From an uncultured Saprospiraceae bacterium (lineage in GTDB: Bacteria > Bacteroidota > Bacteroidia > Chitinophagales > Saprospiraceae): 36,638 nt of DNA. Positions 32,706 through 36,638 of the stretch are shown piece after piece. The position numbers and the translations under genes are program-made. The stretch is taken from assembly GCA_937922815.1 (NCBI GenBank), contig CALAJP010000032.1, positions 1 to 36,638 on the forward strand. The letters run 5' to 3'. The stretch's first letter is position 1, and every line of letters starts with the position of its first letter. The notes under the pieces were generated by a model, which was not told the DNA's origin, made no database searches, and saw only the letters and a program-made list of their open reading frames with translations.

Positions 32706-33308
32706 TTATAGTTTTTTAAAGTATTCGCCGTATTTAGCGATATACTTGCCAATTATGTCAAACTCTAAATTCACTAAATCTCCCACTTTCAATTGATGAA
32801 AAACTGTATTTTCATAAGTATATGGAATAATAGCTACTGAAAATAAATTATCGATTGGATTTACAACCGTCAAACTGACCCCATTTACACAAATAGAGCC
32901 TTTGTCAACTAACAAATGCCCTTTAGCTGGGTTTATTGTATAAGAAAAAGTAAAAACCCAACTACCTTCTTGATCTTCAACCTTTTCTACTCTAGCCATT
33001 GCGTCTACATGTCCCTGAACCATATGTCCGTCGAGCCTTGCACCAGCCTGCATAGCACGTTCTACATTCACTTTTTCGCCAACATTCCAGTTTCCAATAT
33101 TAGTAAGCTGAATTGTTTCGTCAATCGCAATCATCTTATAGTTCTTGTCTTGAATATCTACAACAGTTAGACAAACCCCATTATGTGCTACACTCTGATC
33201 CACCTTTAACGAATCTGCCAATTCGCTCTCTATAACTATTTCTAAATTAGACTGGCTACGGTTCATTTCTTTTACTACGCCCAATTTTTCGATTATCCCT
33301 GTAAACAT
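32706..33308 (-). CDS. ribE: Riboflavin synthase, alpha chain
   Basis: The 200-residue enzyme that dismutates two 6,7-dimethyl-8-ribityllumazine molecules to riboflavin. It has the two tandem lumazine-binding beta-barrels of the family. Repeat 1 (1-97) starts MFTGIIEKLG and contains HNGVCLTVVDI. Repeat 2 (98-190) contains GHMVQGHVDAMARV and CVNGVSLTVVNP. A C-terminal helix for trimer formation follows (FDIIGKYIAKYGEYF). ATG at 33308 is only 4 bases after the stop of the large secreted protein gene, so the two share a transcript despite unrelated roles. No FMN riboswitch is seen. Confidence 0.96.
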   Translation of the reverse strand: MFTGIIEKLGVVKEMNRSQSNLEIVIESELADSLKVDQSVAHNGVCLTVVDIQDKNYKMIAIDETIQLTNIGNWNVGEKVNVERAMQAGARLDGHMVQGHVDAMARVEKVEDQEGSWVFTFSYTINPAKGHLLVDKGSICVNGVSLTVVNPIDNLFSVAIIPYTYENTVFHQLKVGDLVNLEFDIIGKYIAKYGEYFKKL

Positions 33309-33312
33309 ATTA

Positions 33313-36021
33313 TTATTTTATCAATTCAATATAACCACTCAATACACTTTCTGACTCAACAACGCCTTCGATAAGTTGTTCATAATATTTACAAACATAA
33401 TAATAGCTTCCTGCTACCAATTCATTTCCATTAATATTGGTTCCGTCCCAATTAATTTCTGGGTCATTTGTTTCAAAAACAAGTACTCCATCTATTGAAT
33501 AGATTTTCAAATCAATGTTTGATATAAATCTAGAAACTCTAGGCTTAAACAAATCATTGGACGAATCATTATTGGGGGTAAACGCATTCGGCAAAACGTA
33601 GTTAGGGCAATTATCTTTACAGACCATATTACTTGGCAAACTTTCATTCCCTTGATCATCAAGTGCCGTAACCGTATAACAACCTAACAAACCTAAATCG
33701 GGCTGATGCTCAGTATTAACCGCCGTAAAGTTTTCTATTCTAGTTAAATTAATAGAATCCTCACTGTAATATAGGTTAAAAGAACTAGGTAATTCACAAT
33801 CTATATTAACTAGAGGTTGTATAGAAATATCGTTTTTTAGAATTTCATCAAGACCACCTATTTCAACATCACAGTTATTAGAAACAGAAATAGTTGGCGG
33901 ACATGGCGGAACATTATCAATAGGAATAACACAAACTTCTTGAGAGAAATTTATAATTGAAAATGGAAGGTTTTCAGTATTGTAGGTTCCTTCACTTTTA
34001 ATGAGATAACAATATTCTTCTCCATTAACCAAACCTAAATCCAGGTAACTAGACTCTGTTACCGTAGCAATACTGTCGAATTGAGCATCATTAAATCCTT
34101 TTCGATATACGATATACGATTCATTTAACCATGGCGTTTCAGCGTTCCAACTAACAAGTATCTGTTCGTCAGAGGCGAAAGGACTAACAAAAATAGACGA
34201 AGCAATAGCCGTTTCTCCTAATAATTCAGACCCGTTGACCATAAAATTAACTTTATAAAAATATTGGTTTTCTACGGTATTCAACAAGCTATCCACATAA
34301 AAAGTATCGTGTTCAACATGGTATTCATTAGCTGTACTAGAAAAAACAAGCTCATAATTTCCATTTATTGCGGTAGACCTACTTAATTGATAAGTATAAG
34401 GCGGAGCATTTAACAACGTATCTAAAAACTGAGCCGCTGGTTTTGTCCATTTAACGGAAACTTTGCCGTTTGTTTCATCCGTTTCTAAAACATTAGCTTC
34501 GGTTATAAAGGGTAAATCTTTACCTATAATAATACATACTTCTGTGGACGCCAAGCTTGAAATTCTATTAAATTCAAACCCACCCGCAGACTCTTTAGCC
34601 ATATGTGCAACAATTCTATAACAAAAGGTTTTCCCCTTTTGTAGCCCTCTATCTGGATAAAGGTATGCAGAATCCCCGCTTTCTTCTAAGGTATTAAAAA
34701 TCAATCTTTCATATCCCATTGCTTCTAAATCCGTTTTACATGAATCTAGCAACGTAGGACTAGACCCTTCTCTACGCCACACAGAAAAGCCTTTAAATTC
34801 ATCTGTTTCATTTTCACATACATATGGATTATCCCAAAATAAATTAATATCCGTTTGGTTTGTAAAAATTCGAGGATTTTCGGGAGGCGGTGCAATTACC
34901 GTTATTTTAATGGTTTTTAAATCCGCCAAGTTCAACGAATCTTCATTATTATCGACCGCTCTTAACACTAAAAGGTATGGTTGTTCGCGTGGATGTTCGC
35001 AAGTGGTAGGCCAAACAAATTGTCCATTCAACACAGGAACAACAAAACCGTTTGGAGCATCCAGAGTCGCATTATCGTCTAACAAAAAAACGCCTCCAGT
35101 CGCCGATAACCTAACTTGTTGTCCCACATCAGGGTCAGTCACCGAAACATCAATTTTAACAGTATCACCCGCGACTACACATATTTCGTCTATCGATTCA
35201 ATTACAGGAGGAGAATTATCACAAGATTGAATTAAAATTTGCATATCTCTAATCATCGTATCTATAGCTACACCCTCTCTAAACTCTATAATTCTGAATG
35301 CAATATTAAATTCGCCTTGAATAGGAGGAGCTTCCCAACGTATTTCTCCTGTTTGATTATCAAAAAAGAAATTATTGGCTGAACTAGGAGCAATATCTTC
35401 TGGAAAAAGATAATTAGGTACTTCCAAGTTTACGTCTTGCAACGGAACTATCAATTCATAAGCTAAACTATCTCCATCTGGCTCGTAGGCATTCGGCGAA
35501 TGAATGAATGTTTCTCCTACACAACCCACATCTATTGGCGGCTGTAACAATACTGGGCTACTATTTAAACCTTGAAACTGTTGATTAAATAACGTCAGTG
35601 AAGTTTGAAGAAAAAACGGGACGTTAACCGAGCCTGCAATATTCTGTATTCCTCCGTTTCTATTCGGGTCTTGCATAGAAATAATATAATGACCGATACT
35701 AGGGTAGATATGCCTACTTACATATTTATTCACCTTGGTGTCATTCTCTAAGGATTCTCCTTGAGGGATTGCCCCTGGTCCATTTGTTCGAAGTATATAT
35801 TCACAAGAACCATCCCCCCAACATATTTCCAAACTATCTCTTACTACGCTATTACTCGACTCTTTGGTATAAGTTGTGATTGTAGCCTCAATCTCGAATT
35901 GACTAATCTGAACGTAGGTTATTTCTCCTGCACGGTTATGAGTAGCAAATAATTCAATGTTTATAAAAAAAACCAAAATGGAAAGAATAAAAAGAAAGCG
36001 TTGGTTTAAAAATTGAATCAT
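33313..36021 (-). CDS. T9SS type B cargo protein with fibronectin-like domains
   Basis: A secreted protein of 902 residues from the ATG at 36021, chosen because it starts a good signal peptide (LFILSILVFFINIELFA then THNRAGEI). A start at 36093 would add 24 residues upstream. The opening THNRAGEITY domain is common in Bacteroidota gliding-type proteins. It is followed by a cadherin/PKD-like part (about 270-380: DNSPPVIESI, VSVTDPDVGQQ) and several fibronectin-III-like units between about 385 and 790. The last 96 residues are a CHU_C / type B T9SS sorting domain (NAFTPNNDSSNDLFKP ... SGYIELIK). It should be exported by the type IX system and remain on or leave the cell surface. No enzymatic domain is seen. 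Confidence 0.88.
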   Translation of the reverse strand: MIQFLNQRFLFILSILVFFINIELFATHNRAGEITYVQISQFEIEATITTYTKESSNSVVRDSLEICWGDGSCEYILRTNGPGAIPQGESLENDTKVNKYVSRHIYPSIGHYIISMQDPNRNGGIQNIAGSVNVPFFLQTSLTLFNQQFQGLNSSPVLLQPPIDVGCVGETFIHSPNAYEPDGDSLAYELIVPLQDVNLEVPNYLFPEDIAPSSANNFFFDNQTGEIRWEAPPIQGEFNIAFRIIEFREGVAIDTMIRDMQILIQSCDNSPPVIESIDEICVVAGDTVKIDVSVTDPDVGQQVRLSATGGVFLLDDNATLDAPNGFVVPVLNGQFVWPTTCEHPREQPYLLVLRAVDNNEDSLNLADLKTIKITVIAPPPENPRIFTNQTDINLFWDNPYVCENETDEFKGFSVWRREGSSPTLLDSCKTDLEAMGYERLIFNTLEESGDSAYLYPDRGLQKGKTFCYRIVAHMAKESAGGFEFNRISSLASTEVCIIIGKDLPFITEANVLETDETNGKVSVKWTKPAAQFLDTLLNAPPYTYQLSRSTAINGNYELVFSSTANEYHVEHDTFYVDSLLNTVENQYFYKVNFMVNGSELLGETAIASSIFVSPFASDEQILVSWNAETPWLNESYIVYRKGFNDAQFDSIATVTESSYLDLGLVNGEEYCYLIKSEGTYNTENLPFSIINFSQEVCVIPIDNVPPCPPTISVSNNCDVEIGGLDEILKNDISIQPLVNIDCELPSSFNLYYSEDSINLTRIENFTAVNTEHQPDLGLLGCYTVTALDDQGNESLPSNMVCKDNCPNYVLPNAFTPNNDSSNDLFKPRVSRFISNIDLKIYSIDGVLVFETNDPEINWDGTNINGNELVAGSYYYVCKYYEQLIEGVVESESVLSGYIELIK

Positions 36022-36202
36022 GGGAATGTTTTTATTTAAAATATGTAAGCACAAGTATCTCAAATTCAAGAAAATTATTAAATATACACACAAAAAATAA
36101 TCTCATTAATGCAAAACTCAAAAAAACAGCCTTACAAATTCAAATATTTCAAGAATATTCTACTTTTTCAACAATCTTTCCATGAAAAGGGTGACTTTTG
36201 AA

Positions 36203-36231
36203 TTGATTTTTTATTTTTTTAACTATATTTA
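36203..36231 (+). promoter_or_regulatory. Probable glgA promoter (TTG-N18-TATATTTA)
   Basis: TTG (36203-36205), an 18-base spacer and TATATTTA (36224-36231) match the Bacteroidota consensus with one mismatch at the last base of TAnnTTTG. Transcription would start near 36238, giving a leader of about 54 bases before the ATG at 36292. Confidence 0.45.
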
Positions 36232-36291
36232 GTTCGTATAGAAAGCAAAACACTTTAGATGCTTTAATTCTCAACTGATTAACAAAAAACT

Positions 36292-36638
36292 ATGTATTTA
36301 CTACATGTTAGTGCAGAGTGTGTTCCCGCAGCAAAAGCTGGAGGTTTGGCAGACGTAGTAGGAGCGTTACCCTCGTATCTAACTCAGAAAGGGCATAAAA
36401 ATCAAGTTATTATCCCTAAACACAATACAAAATGGATTGCAACTCAACAATGGCAAACCATTTCTACTTCGAGTATTTTCATGGGAGGAATCTCTCATCC
36501 CTATAAAATCCAAAAACTTGCTTCCAAAGAATTAAATTATGAGCTTCTGGTCGTTGATATGCCCAGTTTTTATCATAGAAACGGAATTTATGTAAACGAA
36601 AATCAAGAACCCTTTCGTGACAGTGCGGAAAGAAGTAT
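36292..36638 (+). CDS. glgA: Glycogen synthase, 5' part only
   Basis: The first 115 codons of a GT5 glycogen/starch synthase; the gene runs off the right edge of the window. The N-terminus MYLLHVSAECVPAAKAGG continues into LADVVGALP, the family's ADP-glucose binding opening in which Lys of the KxGG motif contacts the diphosphate. KNQVIIPKHNT and the later VVDMPSFYHRNGIYV also fit GlgA. The enzyme adds glucose from ADP-glucose to growing alpha-1,4-glucan. ATG at 36292 follows an A-rich tract and a plausible promoter. The rest of a glycogen locus, if present, would be to the right. Confidence 0.92.
   Translation, partial: MYLLHVSAECVPAAKAGGLADVVGALPSYLTQKGHKNQVIIPKHNTKWIATQQWQTISTSSIFMGGISHPYKIQKLASKELNYELLVVDMPSFYHRNGIYVNENQEPFRDSAERS

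Noticed and set aside
36151-36160. AGAATATTCT palindrome upstream of glgA
   Set aside because: Ten A/T-dominated bases are expected by chance in this composition and it does not overlap the promoter elements.

Overview
The window is AT-rich chromosomal DNA from a member of the Bacteroidota, most likely a flavobacterium-like lineage. Four things support this. A 902-residue secreted protein ends in a type B type IX secretion (gliding-motility-associated) sorting domain. Promoters fit the Bacteroidota pattern TTG-N17-20-TAnnTTTG, and genes are preceded by A-rich tracts rather than Shine-Dalgarno sequences. There is an ECF sigma / one-TM protein / DUF4097 operon, and many lipoproteins with a LFSC-type lipobox. 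I see no tRNA, rRNA, CRISPR array, insertion sequence or prophage. Nearly all of it is core housekeeping and envelope content.

Layout. 1-2791 (+): end of a TPR protein, a thioredoxin-like lipoprotein, an orphan 155-residue gene followed by a dyad resembling an integron attC site, and a small secreted protein. 2788-5070 (-): ECF sigma factor, probable anti-sigma protein and a DUF4097 solenoid protein. 5203-6840 (-): PD40/OmpA-like secreted protein. 7064-11708: topoisomerase IV parE (-) and parC (+), divergent around a 244-base regulatory region rich in dyads. 11768-14085: sugar isomerase-like TIM barrel (-), MscS channel (+) and a 79-residue gene (-). 14388-18173 (-): gltX followed by an ABC-2 exporter. 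18330-20575: polysaccharide deacetylase (+), then pdxH and an EamA transporter (-). 20696-25747 (-): purH, coaX, an outer-membrane barrel and a secreted TPR protein. 26088-27530 (+): TraB/GumN lipoprotein and gamma-carbonic-anhydrase-like protein. 27523-30180 (-): M42 peptidase, pterin carbinolamine dehydratase and DUF58 protein. 30316-32319 (-): TPR histidine kinase. 32706-36021 (-): T9SS cargo and riboflavin synthase. 36292-end (+): start of glycogen synthase.

How the genes work together. The clearest transcription units are sigma/anti-sigma/DUF4097 (envelope response), gltX-ABC exporter, purH-coaX-barrel-TPR (ending in a strong hairpin at 20599-20645), M42-PCD-DUF58 and T9SS cargo-ribE. 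Strong intergenic hairpins close parC, mscS, the deacetylase and the TPR gene. I do not see a complete novel system. The leads most worth checking are the attC-like site beside the orphan gene, the parE/parC intergenic dyads, the exact 17-residue tyrosine ladder in the DUF4097 protein, and the in-frame TAG-TTG junction between the PCD and DUF58 genes.
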